This document shows positions 20,328 through 32,082 of a stretch of 64,000 nucleotides of DNA, in pieces. Each line of letters opens with the position of its first letter. The stretch's first letter is position 1. Both the position numbers and the translations under genes were made by a program. A model generated the notes under the pieces. That model was not told the origin of the DNA. It did not search any database and saw only the letters and a list, made by a program, of their open reading frames with translations. Source of the DNA: Cephalotrichum gorgonifer (lineage: Eukaryota; Ascomycota; Sordariomycetes; Microascales; Microascaceae); contig ONZQ02000022.1 in NCBI GenBank assembly GCA_900312665.1, forward strand, positions 62,001 through 126,000, read 5' to 3'.

Positions 20328-22209
20328 CTAGAAGTTTTCCTTGCCCCAGACGAATGAGAATCTAGAATCCGGTGGTTAGCTTTCCATCAAAACTCGACAC
20401 CATGACATGAACAGAAAGTCGGCACTTACCCAGGCTCGCTGTACTTGTTGCAGAAGATATGCAGCGCGCTCCCCAGCCCCTTGGGCCCGCAGAAGAACAC
20501 ACCGGCCTCAGCCGGCGTGTGGAGCTTCCTGATCCCCCTGAATATCATATCCCAGTTCGGCCTCCCAAAGTTCGTCGGCGACCTCAGCCCCGTGATGGTG
20601 TCCTTGTCCGCGTTGGCATCGTTGATCATGATGTTGGTCGCGTCGTCGGCCTTGATCTTGGCCGTCAGGTACGTATGGATCTCGATGCGGTTGTCCACGT
20701 CCTGCGCCTCGATGGCCAAGAGGAGCGAGCGGAACCACTCAAAGGACCCAAAGTCACGGCAGACCCAGAAGAAGTACACCTTGCTGAGCCGTGTGCGCTT
20801 CTTGGGGTAGTTCATCCGGTACCAGATGGACTTCAGGATCGATGCGAAGGGCGTGACGCCAATGCCCGCGCCCACAAGGATGGACACCTCGTACTTGAAG
20901 ACGTCCTCCGACGCAGACCCGAACGGCCCGTCGATGTAGACCCGCGGGAGGACTCGCCGCAGCGCGGGGTCCACACCGGTGGCCGCCCCGTCCACGCCGA
21001 CCACCTGGCTCGTGTCCTTCTTGTCCCCGGCGGCCTTCCGGTCGAACTCGCACCCGAGCGCCTTGGCAACTCCCTTAGTGAAGTCACCCACGACACGCAT
21101 GTGGATGGAGATATAGTCCTCCTCGGGGGCGCTCGTCAGCGTGAAGGGGTGGTACTGCCACAGCGACACTGCGGGACAGCAGAAAAAGATGTACTGGCCG
21201 GCGCGGGTCTTCGTGTGCTCCTTCTTGATCTGGATCTCGCACACGTTGGACGGGTGTTGGATGACCTTGGAGATGTACGTCCTGTGCTTGCCACGGACCT
21301 CGCGCGCCACGCGCTCGGCAAGATAGGCAAAGCCGCCGTACATCCAGTACTGCCAGAAGACGCCTATGGCGGAGGCACCGGTGGCGGTGCAGAAGGGGGC
21401 GAAGTCGGGCTGGATCATGCAGAAGGCGCCGTGGATGGACCAGAAGAAGAAGAAGACGATGAAGAAGTGGTGAGTGTACCAGAAGCGCTCGTAGTTGGCG
21501 CGGCGGGGCTTCTCCATCGAGGTGAAGACCATGCCCATGAGGGCGGTGAGCATGACGTAGCCGGTCCAGCCGGGGCCGGACGCGAAGTTGGCGAGGAGGA
21601 AGCCGTAGATGCCGAGGTTGTTCCTCGCGGCGGCCTGGGCAAAGTTGTTCCAGTGGGCGATGGTGTGGACCCACGACCAGAAGACGATGGACCAGGCGGT
21701 GACCTTGTGGAAGGTGATGTTCTTGTCGAACTGAATGATGCCGTTGAGTGGCGTCTGGCGGGCCAGGGAGATTAGGGTGCGGCAGACGGGGAAGAGGATG
21801 AGGGCCACGTCGACGTGGAGGACGAGCGCGGCCGAGCGGGCGATCATGAAGGTCGGGCCGAAGGTGTCGCGGGAGCTCTGGAGGTTGTCCTTTACGGCGT
21901 AGTTTACAAAGGCGAAGGCGAAGACGAGGCCGTGAAGCATCATGAAGACGAAGACGAAGCTGTCGGGGTGAGGGGGTTAGCGCTGATCCACACAGAGTTC
22001 ATCCCGAGACGGAAAGGCTAGACTCACACTCTCCGAGTACCCTCGTTGACCATCCACCTGTCAAACTTCTCCTTGCCCGACAACTCCTTCTGACGCTCCT
22101 GGGTCATCTCACCCGAGAGCAGCATCCGCGTTAGAGGCGTCCATCTTGACCGCTCTGATTTCTCGCTCATCCCACTGGACCCGTAGCTATTCCTCGAGTT
22201 GTAGCTCAT
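20328..22209 (-). CDS. nox1: NADPH oxidase Nox1/NoxA (catalytic subunit)
   Basis: A membrane flavocytochrome that moves electrons from NADPH through FAD and two haems to oxygen, making superoxide. In other filamentous fungi NoxA controls fruiting-body formation, hyphal fusion and infection structures. Exons are 22209-22028, 21959-20430 and 20361-20328 (581 residues), all with good splice sites. The last tiny exon gives the conserved C-terminus 'FVWGKENF'. Haem ligands fit His145 and His159 (13 residues between) and His224 and His237 (12 between). The FAD motif is 'HPFTLTSAP', and the NADPH motifs are 'GAGIGVTPF' and 'FFCGPKGLG'. There are no EF-hands, which separates it from NoxC. A ~30-residue insertion 'GDKKDTSQVVGVDGAATGVD' and following residues precedes the 'VYIDGPFGS' block. 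It expects partners such as the NoxR activator and Rac, encoded elsewhere. A CT-rich leader precedes the start. Confidence 0.96.
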
Positions 22210-23290
22210 CTCTATGTTGGGGGGCACACTCGGGTGTGCGCTTTCGTCTCCGGTGATTCTATCCGACTCTCCTAGATCCACCCGGTGGTAGACAGAGCCC
22301 GCTCTCCCAGTCCTTTGTGGTATCCCAGATCTCTTTCCGGGAAGTTCCCGATGTTCCAAGTTTGTCTATTCGTCGGGTTTCTTTTCCTCCGCAAGCCAGT
22401 GCCGGTGTCGTGACCGAGTGTAATAATACTAAAAAAGGTCGTTCGAAAGAAAAGAAGTATTCAGAGCCTGCTGAACGGGCGATTGTGCGTTAATGCATCG
22501 AGAAAGTAAAGACCGTCCGAAACCGAGTTGCTCGCGAAATTAGTCCGGTCGAGGGAATAAAAAGAAGCCTTCAATCCCTTTTCCTGTTTCCTTCTCGAAT
22601 GCCTCGATTTAAAAATGAATGAATGAAAGAACGCCTGCGCAGAGGAGAGCTGCGAGTCAGCAAGCAACGTAACGCTAGACAATTGGTTACGAGGAAAGAA
22701 TAAAAAGAACGAAAATAGATATCAAGTCTAAGAAAGGAAGAAAAGGGAGGATGACGAGTCGAAGACGAGGTACGAAAGCCGCGACGAGTTGCATGAAGGG
22801 GGGGAGGAAGGAGAGGAGGGAAGGAGAAGAAAGGACTGGGAGGTGGGTGGGATTTTGGTACAATGGTGGTGGCGGGCGGGCGGGAGTGGAGGTGCCAAGA
22901 TCGGAGAAGTGAATCTCGGGGGAGATCATACCTGCGACGCGAAATGCCCGCTCTAGGCGGAACGGAGGACTGGATAAAGTACAGGCGGCCGAAGACAAAG
23001 ACGAAGTCGAAGTCGAAGAAGAGAAAGGGAAGAAGCTGTTGATTATGATGATATTCTAGATTGAAGGAAACGAGGCTAAAGAAGAGAGAGGAAGATGATG
23101 AAGGACAAGGAGAGTCTGAAGGCGGCCATGTTATCGAGGGGACCGAACTCAAAACTCAATGGATAATGGAAGGGGGCGAACTCGACCTGGGTCTGTCTGG
23201 GGAGTGTCTGGCGTTCGGGTCTGGGTCGTTCTAGCGGGGCCCACTAGCTAAAGGCAGCTACGGCGCACTGTCGCCTGCAGGTACAAGGGG

Positions 23291-23323
23291 CAGGGCAATG
23301 GCAGGGCAATGGCAGGGCAATGG
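23291..23323. repeat. 11-bp tandem repeat, three copies
   Basis: The unit CAGGGCAATGG repeats exactly at 23291-23301, 23302-23312 and 23313-23323. A degenerate GGGG-containing continuation follows. Confidence 0.85.
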
Positions 23324-25133
23324 CGGGGATGGCGACAAAGCGCGACAGTGGGAAGACGAATGGAGCGAAGCAGCCAGAGTCGTCAAAGGAATGGCAGGTG
23401 CGGGTGCAGGTACAGGGAACAGGGTGGGTGGGTCCTGCCTGATACCACGACGTGATCCTCGAACACCGCCGAAGCCAAGAAAAAGGGTCTAGACCCGGTG
23501 GTCTTTGCTCGCTCTCTATGATACGATAACTAATAGATTCTTCGAGTCTCGGATACCCTGGTCGGTTCTTGCCAGGTCAGGCCACGATCGATGGGGATGA
23601 TTTCAATTTGCTTTTCGTCGCGGAGTGGCTCGACACTCGAAACAGTTACTTGTATTATTAACGCCAGTTCGGATTCAGCGGACGCCATCGTCGGGATTCT
23701 ACTGGACTGGGTCCCTGGCGCCCTAAGACGCCAAGAAGCCGGGTCTTAAGCTCGCTAGCGCCGGGTCTGACAGATGTCAGCCATTAACTCTAACATCACA
23801 TGAAGACAACAGTCGCCTTCAAAGGCGAATATGCCTGTATGTCTTCATGGATCGCAACGTCCAGTCGAGCTCATGGAGGAAGACTCTCGCAGCCGACTTA
23901 ATAATCTTCAGACAATCTTCAGGTAATCTTCAAGCATGTCCGCACCGAGAAATGGGCCCATCCGGATTTTTTTTACCCAACGAAGAAAAGACGGTTTCAG
24001 GCGCTTGCGAGCCAAGACCAGCGCAAGTTCGTCGAGTTCGCTTGGTGGGGAGCATGTGAGGAATGGTGGGGGAAAAGGGAAGGAACAAGAAGACGAGGGG
24101 CATCATTTTTTTCCGACTGTAGAGATGCTGATTGGCTGGACGGGCAGGGCCCAGGGGCGGAAACCCCAGATGCGTCACAGCGTGTTTCGACAGGGGCCTT
24201 CTGACACAGGTCTGAGGGTGTGGGTGGGTCCCGCTTTGGGAGCATGGTGGTATTATTATTACCATATGTGTACTCGGTCAGATTCGATATTGCTCGATCT
24301 TGTCTTGGGTTGCTCATGATGGCTTCGAGAAGAATTTTACGCGAGACTGGTTGTCTGAGTTTGACAGCTGCTTGTTTTTTTTTAATCTAGCCTTGAACAA
24401 TGGAGAGCGAAAAGAATGATTTTCGAGCAGCACGAACATATGGATACATACGCTACATACGCTACTATTCACTATCAAGCTTGCATCTCTCATGACTTTC
24501 ACTCCAAGCTCCTCGTCCGCTGGCCCCCGGTCAACATCCCCTGTAATCCCCGAACCCAGCTCGAGCACCCCGTGCTTCATAGACCCACATCCACCGCCAG
24601 TCCCCCAGTCCCCCACTTCCCCTTTCTCTGTAGAATCATGAACCAAGCCAAGGCCAAAGGCCCGGACCCAAAACAACAGAACTGAAGTTCTAGACCCTCT
24701 CGTCCCCCCCAGAGCCCCCAGACTCGCCAACCCTTCCCTGCATCAAGCAAGAACAGCCGATCGCCCTCGCAGAGCACGAGCAAACCGCAGGGCCCGGCCC
24801 CCGGCGTCGATCGGGAAAGGCGGATAAAGTGGTCTGGAATCTGGAACTCTCCGACACTGCGTCGCACCCACGGCACGCTTTGGGGAACTCTGGAACCCTC
24901 GGACTCTCTGCATCTCTGGGTCTGGGTCTCCCTGGGTTCTCTGGGCCTGAACCTGCAAGATGCCGTGAACGACTGCCGAGGGAGGGAGCGTAGGCGGGTG
25001 CATATAACCGGGATGTTCATCTTTACGCGAAGGACACGTACGCACCGATTTGCGCATCGCGTTTCTTTCTCCTTTCTCTCTCCCCTTTTTCGTCGTATGT
25101 TTGAACCCTAGCCGGTGAACTCCTCCCCGGTGG

Positions 25134-25175
25134 GCGCGGGCCCGCGGCGGCGGGGGCCCGCGGGTGTCCGGACCT
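25134..25175. repeat. GC-rich palindromic patch
   Basis: It contains the 12-bp palindrome CGCGGGCCCGCG, then CCCGCGGGTGTCCGG. That last 15-mer also occurs within the palindrome at 58992-59013. Confidence 0.6.
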
Positions 25176-25425
25176 TCAACTCTTGCATTGGGAGCTATTG
25201 GCTCGAGATACTGTGATACATGTGATACAGGAAACTGGACTGCTTCGTCTTAAGATTGATCCACGCGGAGGTCCCCACTCGTAGTATCGTAAGCCCAACA
25301 CCCACCGGAGCAGGTCTATCTCCTCCCCGCTTCTTCGTCCCGGGTCTAGCCCCGGATCCGGGGGGGACGGGGGCCAAACCCGCGGCGACACACGGAGTCG
25401 GTTGGAGTATTGGCTGACCTCGTTG

Positions 25426-25479
25426 TACTCGGACAGGAGCAACAGGAACCTCTTTATACTCGGACAGGAACAGCAGGAA
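25426..25479. repeat. 23-bp direct repeat, 31-bp period
   Basis: Copies at 25426-25448 and 25457-25479 begin TACTCGGACAGGA and end CAGGAA. They differ by two A/G changes. Confidence 0.75.
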
Positions 25480-26580
25480 GGAAGCTCGTGGCTGTAGCCT
25501 CGTGCTGGAAACAGCAGGAGAGGCAGCCCGCTTTAAATTCGGGAGAGCCTAAGTCGAAGACAAGACTCGTAGGTAGAGGAATATAAGGGAAGGGGAGAGG
25601 ACGAAAGAGGTTGAGATAGGAAGTCTCCGTCACCGAGATCTGATAATACGGCTACTGTTTAAGCCCGGGAGAGTCGGGAAGACGGGAACGAAGAGACGAG
25701 GGACGGAGGAGCCCGGGTCCTCCGCCCAACTCCCCAGTACGGACAAACATAAACGAGGAAATCCATAGAGAAAGGGGCACGCAAGTGCTGAGGTCATATC
25801 ACGCCTAACACAAACCACTCACGCAACTGCAAAGCCCGGAGGTGCGTCCGGGAGATGGGAATCCCCCATTCCAGCCCACAGCTAAGGATCAAACCCAGAA
25901 ACAAAACTCGTATATGATGCAATCTGCCTTCGTCCAATTCCATGTCCATAGCCCTCCCTCCCTAATCATTGACCAGCCTCGCCGCTCTCTTCTCCCCTCT
26001 CCTACCCCTTCCGGCGCTCCCAAGCTCGTACGCGCTCTCTTGCCCTCTATGCATCCTCCGACCTCCATCCCCTCCCTCACTTCACTCCGGACAGGAACCG
26101 AACCACACCCAGAGAAGGGGGGGATAAGACGTTGGGGTCATGCCGGCTTCCTAATAAAAGCGTAGATGCAAACTAGGAGAACAGGGAGCCATTCATCCAT
26201 CCATCCACCCATCCACTCACAAAAAAACAAACAACGAAAAGAGTGAAAAGAAACTCCGAACAGAAACAAGAACAGCCCCTCTACCGCGACCACCACCAGA
26301 GGGGCAAAAAATATGAACGAGACAGGAGAGGAAACAGAGGTTTGTGCCAAACCCAGACGGAATCATGAATTTTTATGATATCGAGGGGGGCCCGCAATGA
26401 GGAGGTCCATCACACAAAGACACCTCCATGATATTATAACTCTTTGCAACGCACAACCGACCGCCTCCTTGCCTTCCCCGTCACCATCACCATCACCATT
26501 CCCATCCGCGAGAACACTATTTGCAACTTCCGCTTCCAACTTCCAACTCCCCCTCCCCAAATGGAAATCACCCGCCTCCC

Positions 26581-27729
<1,149 letters not shown>

Positions 27730-29827
27730 GTCGGTGGCTTGTGTATCGAGTTTGTGTGTAGGAAAAAAGGAAAAAAGAGGTTCGGTCGCTGTTAGAAACC
27801 CAAGGAAGTCGGTTAGCTGAGTGTGTCTTTCTTCGAGATTCTTTCGAGCCACCCCGATTGATGGCCAAGCGGGGTAAAGAGGCAACGCAAGGAAGGTGCG
27901 CCCGGAGAAGACGAAGGATAACACGGGGGAAAGATTCGGTTGATGCGAAATGCCGTCGATGAAGAGGTATTATTTAAACGTACAGAGATGTCGGAAAATC
28001 CGAGGATACGATGATGGTGGGATCGAAGGTGTGGTTTTGATTTCGAGGCTGATGAAGTGGGGGTGGGTTTTGCAGGTTTAACGAGGGGGAAAAATTCTAG
28101 GGGTTCCCGCAGGCGAGATCGAGTTCGGAGGTGGCTACTATGATGGAGCGCCGCTTTGGTCAGCAGAGTGGATGCCTATTTTAGGGTGTCCCCAGTTTTT
28201 GGAAGTCCGTGACAGTGGGAAGGGGAGATCGGGAAAGAAAGATACCTGGGCAAAGCTTTGTAGGTGTGTTTTCTTTTCTTCGTCTTTTTCTTTCGATGAG
28301 TGGATGTCACAAAAAACGGGAAATCGTCGAAGGGGATCGATGGAGGAGAAGAGAGAAATAGTGGCGGGAGGGACGATAGGATGGGGAGACATGATGGCGA
28401 AGGAGTCAAATGGCGGGCGGGAGGCGACTCCTGTACCCCACCAAGGGAGAGTGCCACTGCCTGGACGAGACTGAAGTGGGCCAGGGAGGGAAACAGCCCA
28501 GTCCTGCTCTCGGCTGAGCCGTGGTAGGCTGGAGGCGCCCAGCCGCCCAGCGCCAAATAGTACTTTTTGGAGGGGAAGGAGGGGCAGTTACAATGCGGGG
28601 TACCTCGTGGATAACAGGGATTCACTCTACATCACAGGATGTCAGATAATATTCTATGTACCCAGTGACAGCTGGCATGTTTCTCTTTCAGGAGCTTGAT
28701 TGACCTCACATGCCTTTCATCCATCCTGGCGGCCCAAGTACTACTCCGTACGAGTATTAATACGCCCATACGAGTTCCCATCCCACCCATCTCATGCATT
28801 GTGTTCGCTTTCCCCGTCGCGCGACCCTCCTCACCAATCGAAGCCGCAGCCCGCCTCAGCCCCAGGGGCCGCCCCAGGTGGCAATCTGGGCACACGGCAG
28901 CGCTAGGTTGGCTGGCGCTTAGAGATGCCGAGGAATGACGCCCCCGCCTTCGATTCGATGGAGCTGATTAATATCTAGAAATTACTTGTAATGACGCCCT
29001 CGCCTCAATCGCCACCTGAGCAGCTAGGGCATCACTTTGGTGGATCGAACCTTCTACCAGTGTCTGTCTGCCCACCGGCTGGAGCAGTGCCGTAGCAACG
29101 GATGTGCTTACCCATTTGTAGCAGCGGCTTACTTCCCCATTCGTAAGCGCGCATGTATTCAATGTTGCACGTGGGCTTCTTCCGCNNNNNNNNNNNNNNN
29201 NNNNNNNNNNNNNNNNNNNNNNNNNNNNNNNNNNNNNNNNNNNNNNNNNNNNNNNNNNNNNNNNNNNNNNNNNNNNNNNNNNNNNNNNNNNNNNNNNNNN
29301 NNNNNNNNNNNNNNNNNNNNNNNNNNNNNNNNNNNNNNNNNNNNNNNNNNNNNNNNNNNNNNNNNNNNNNNNNNNNNNNNNNNNNNNNNNNNNNNNNNNN
29401 NNNNNNNNNNNNNNNNNNAGCGTTGTACCTTTGTATTCCTATATTCGGACTGGACAGGCCGACCGTCCTTGTCACCGTGAGGACTCACCGAAACTTCGGC
29501 ACGACGGCCAAGGGCGGATGGCGGAGTACTCGGGCGGTCACAAAGCCTGTTTCTCATGGCTAGGAAGCCCCCTGTTTTAGCCTGTTCTCCTTGTTTTTAT
29601 TCTTAAGAGATATGATAAAGACCTATCTACGGAGTACCTATGACGAACTATGTAACTATGGGAGTGGCAGTGGAAGATGCTGTCTACGAGAATGCTTATG
29701 CATAGCATCCTGCCTGACGTTTCTAGATCCATATAATACCTAGAGACGCCTCTCAGGCCTCATAATCGACGGATTATGCCGATCACGTATGCGTACTTCC
29801 GCCAAGCGGCCTGCGCCTCCCTCCCAT
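27730..29827. other. Intergenic region containing the assembly gap
   Basis: 2.1 kb without a supported gene, including 233 N bases. The left part is upstream of ubc4. The right part is downstream of the glutaryl-CoA dehydrogenase gene. Short sequences such as ACTCCGTACGAGTA (28741-28754) belong to the dispersed motif discussed in the findings. Confidence 0.5.
29186..29418. other. Assembly gap (233 N)
   Basis: An unbroken run of N from 29186 to 29418. Open frames read across it are meaningless. The true length may differ from the number of N. Confidence 1.
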
Positions 29828-31313
29828 TCAAGCAAAGGCCTGGACCCCCGTGATGGCGCGCCCCAAAATCAGGCCTGAAAATATGATTAATCACTTGGCT
29901 TCCTTGCCGACGTTGGGGGAGCGGCGGAGAAGGGTGAAGGAAGGGAGAAGGGGAAAGGGGGGCACTCACTGTGGATATCACTCTGGCCCTCGTACGTCTG
30001 CGTCACAAACAGGTTCGCCACGTGCCTCCCAATCATATACTCGTCGCTCACCGCGTTGCCCCCGAATATCTCCTGCAGCACCCGCGCGTTGCTCAGCGCC
30101 ACGTCACAGTTCCGCCTCTTGATCATGCTAATCATCTCCGGCGTCGCGAGCCCCTGGTCCTTCAGCCTCCCGACCTGGATGGCCGCCAGCGTCCCGTACG
30201 CGGCGTCCGTGGCGGCGTCAGCCAGCTTCTTCTGGATCAGCTGGTACTTCGCCAGCGGGTTCCCCTTGAACTGCTTCCTCTCCAGCGCGTACTCCCTCGC
30301 CCTCGCGATGGCGTCCTCCAGCGCGCCCATCACGCCCAGCGAGATGCCGTACCGCGCGCTGTTGAGGCAGCTGAACGGGCCCCGGAGGCCCTCCACCTCG
30401 GGGAACATGTTCGCCTCCGGAACCGGGCACCCGTCGAGGTGGATCATGCCCGTGATCGACGCCCTCAGCCCGTTCTTGTTCTTGATCGCCGGCGTCTCCA
30501 GCGTGCCGGGCGGGCACACGGACCTCTCGACCAGGAAGCCCCGGATCTTGCCCGTCGACTGGAGCTTCGCCCAGACGAGGAGCACGTCGGCTATGGGCGA
30601 GTTCGTGATCCACGTCTTGGAGCCCGAGAGCGAGAAGTACCCCGTCTTGGTGGGGTGGGGCTTCGCCACCGTCTCCATGGATCCCGGGTCACTCCCGTGG
30701 TTCGGCTCCGTGAGGCCAAACGCGCCGATGGACTTGCCCCTGGCCATGAGGGGGAGGTGCTTCTCCTTCTGCTCCTGGGACCCGTGCTCGTAGATACCGC
30801 CCATCACGAGGGAGGACTGCACCGACATTCCGGAGCGGTAGCCACTGTCAACGCGCTCAACGGCCCGCGTGATGAGAGCGCCCGCGACGGTGGAGACGCC
30901 GGCGCAGCCGTAGCCTTCTATCGTGGCGCCCAGGAGGCCGAGGTCGCCCATTTCTTCTAGGATCTTCGGGTCGTAGTGTTCGTCGCGGTAGGCCTCTGTG
31001 GGTGAGAAAGAAGAGAGTGTTAGCTAGGTGCGCGGATAGACGCGGGGTTCATATGTTCGTCATGGGGCGTAGAGGGGCCGAAGAGTGACGAACGGAGGAC
31101 CCTAGGAAGGAGCTGCTCTTGCGAGTATCGCTCGGCCGTCTCAGCAATTGCGAGCTCATCCTCCGTCAGTATAGACTTAGACGCAAGCGGGTCCGTCCAG
31201 TCGAAGGCGGGACCCGCAGCTGTGCTAGCGGCGCGCACAGAGCGCGGCTGGATCTTGGCAGTAGGCCGGAGCCCGCTGGCCTGGCGGAGCGTACGGCAGA
31301 CGAGGAGGGACAT
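29828..31313 (-). CDS. Glutaryl-CoA dehydrogenase, mitochondrial (acyl-CoA dehydrogenase family)
   Basis: This FAD enzyme oxidises and decarboxylates glutaryl-CoA to crotonyl-CoA in lysine and tryptophan breakdown, in the mitochondrial matrix. Exons are 31313-31094, 30995-29970 and 29874-29828 (430 residues). The N-terminus 'MSLLVCRTLRQASGLRP' is Arg-rich and lacks acids, as a mitochondrial presequence should. Family blocks include 'GAFGLTEPNHGSDPGSM', 'GSKTWITNSPIADV', 'SARYGISLGVMGALEDAI' and 'ARVLQEIFGGNAVSDEY'. The end 'TYEGQSDIHSLILGRAITG' in parts carries the catalytic Glu (about 409). That C-terminal Glu position and the 'ILGRAITGVQAF' tail match glutaryl-CoA dehydrogenase rather than short- or medium-chain enzymes. 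Intron 1 uses a GTTCGT donor with a GCTAAC branch. Intron 2 (29969-29875) uses GTGAGT and TTTTCAG. Confidence 0.95.
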
Positions 31314-32082
31314 GGTTGTGTTGCGTGGCTGGCTCCGTGGTATGTCTGGGAGACGGGCGGGCGGGAGGGATGGGGTTTAAAATGAGGGGACCTCCCAGGC
31401 GCCTAGGAGGTCTTATCCTCGGTTCTGGGGTGATCGACGACGTCTAGCGCGCGATTGCAGGTAAGGAGTCCCCGCCGCAGATAGCCGCAGGTCCGTGACG
31501 ACCCGAGCGCGAGTGTCGGGCGGGATGGGGCAGCTGTAAGGTGGGGCACCCCGGACCGGCGACACCTCTCACACCCGCGCGGTACGTCATTTTCGATGAC
31601 TGGTCAAATTACTTGTAGTTAGTTGTGGTGGATGATTGCTGTCGCAATGAGATACCGGATTCAAGGCACCGATTGCGACGATCAGAGAGAGAGATGTTAC
31701 GGCTCCGAATACCTACCGTTGGTTTTGGGCAGTTTGGAGGTCATGTGTGAGAAGTTGACGAATGTTTTTCAACGGCGGAAGGAGGAGTGGAGAAGGAAGG
31801 AAGGAGGGGAGGGATCATTCTTGACTCTAGAGGTCATTCACCAGAACTTGAGGGTTTGAAGCTTCTTATTGCTTAAGTGATGGGAGGCCTAGCTTCCTTC
31901 ACTTCGGGCAAGCAGAGGAAAGCCGGCTACTCGTCTCTCGAAATGCGAAGCCATCCGCCCAACCTCCATTAGTTTCTTAGTGTTATATTAGCTACTTTAT
32001 AGCATCCCTTCCGAAGTCCTATCTCTGCACTCTATGCCAGAGTGTCTTTTGTTGTATGTATGAGCCATAGCCCGTCCTCGCA
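31314..32082. other. Divergent intergenic region
   Basis: The region between the glutaryl-CoA dehydrogenase gene and the 609-residue protein gene. It is GC-rich near 31400-31600, then mixed. It has no coding support. Confidence 0.5.

Larger units (their letters stand above)
22210..26580. other. Long intergenic region upstream of nox1
   Basis: 4.4 kb without a supported gene. The first ~900 bp (22210-23150) is strongly purine-rich on the plus strand, so a nox1 transcript leader would be CT-rich, as in many fungal promoters and 5' UTRs. Elsewhere there are an 11-bp tandem repeat (23291-23323), a GC-rich palindromic patch (about 25134-25175) and a 23-bp direct repeat (25426-25479). The long open frames here are low-complexity and were not accepted. 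Confidence 0.5.

Noticed and set aside
20459..21775. 438-residue open frame antisense to nox1
   Set aside because: Shadow of the conserved nox1 exon; low-complexity and without family resemblance. Similar shadows cover glutaryl-CoA dehydrogenase (29971-30960), mss4 (36731-38047) and sec24 (51662-52888).
22571..23152. 193-residue minus-strand open frame upstream of nox1
   Set aside because: Ser/Pro/Phe/Arg-rich product of a CT-rich leader; no domain and frequent low-complexity runs.
29032..29563. Open frames running through the N block
   Set aside because: Artefacts of reading unknown bases in the assembly gap.
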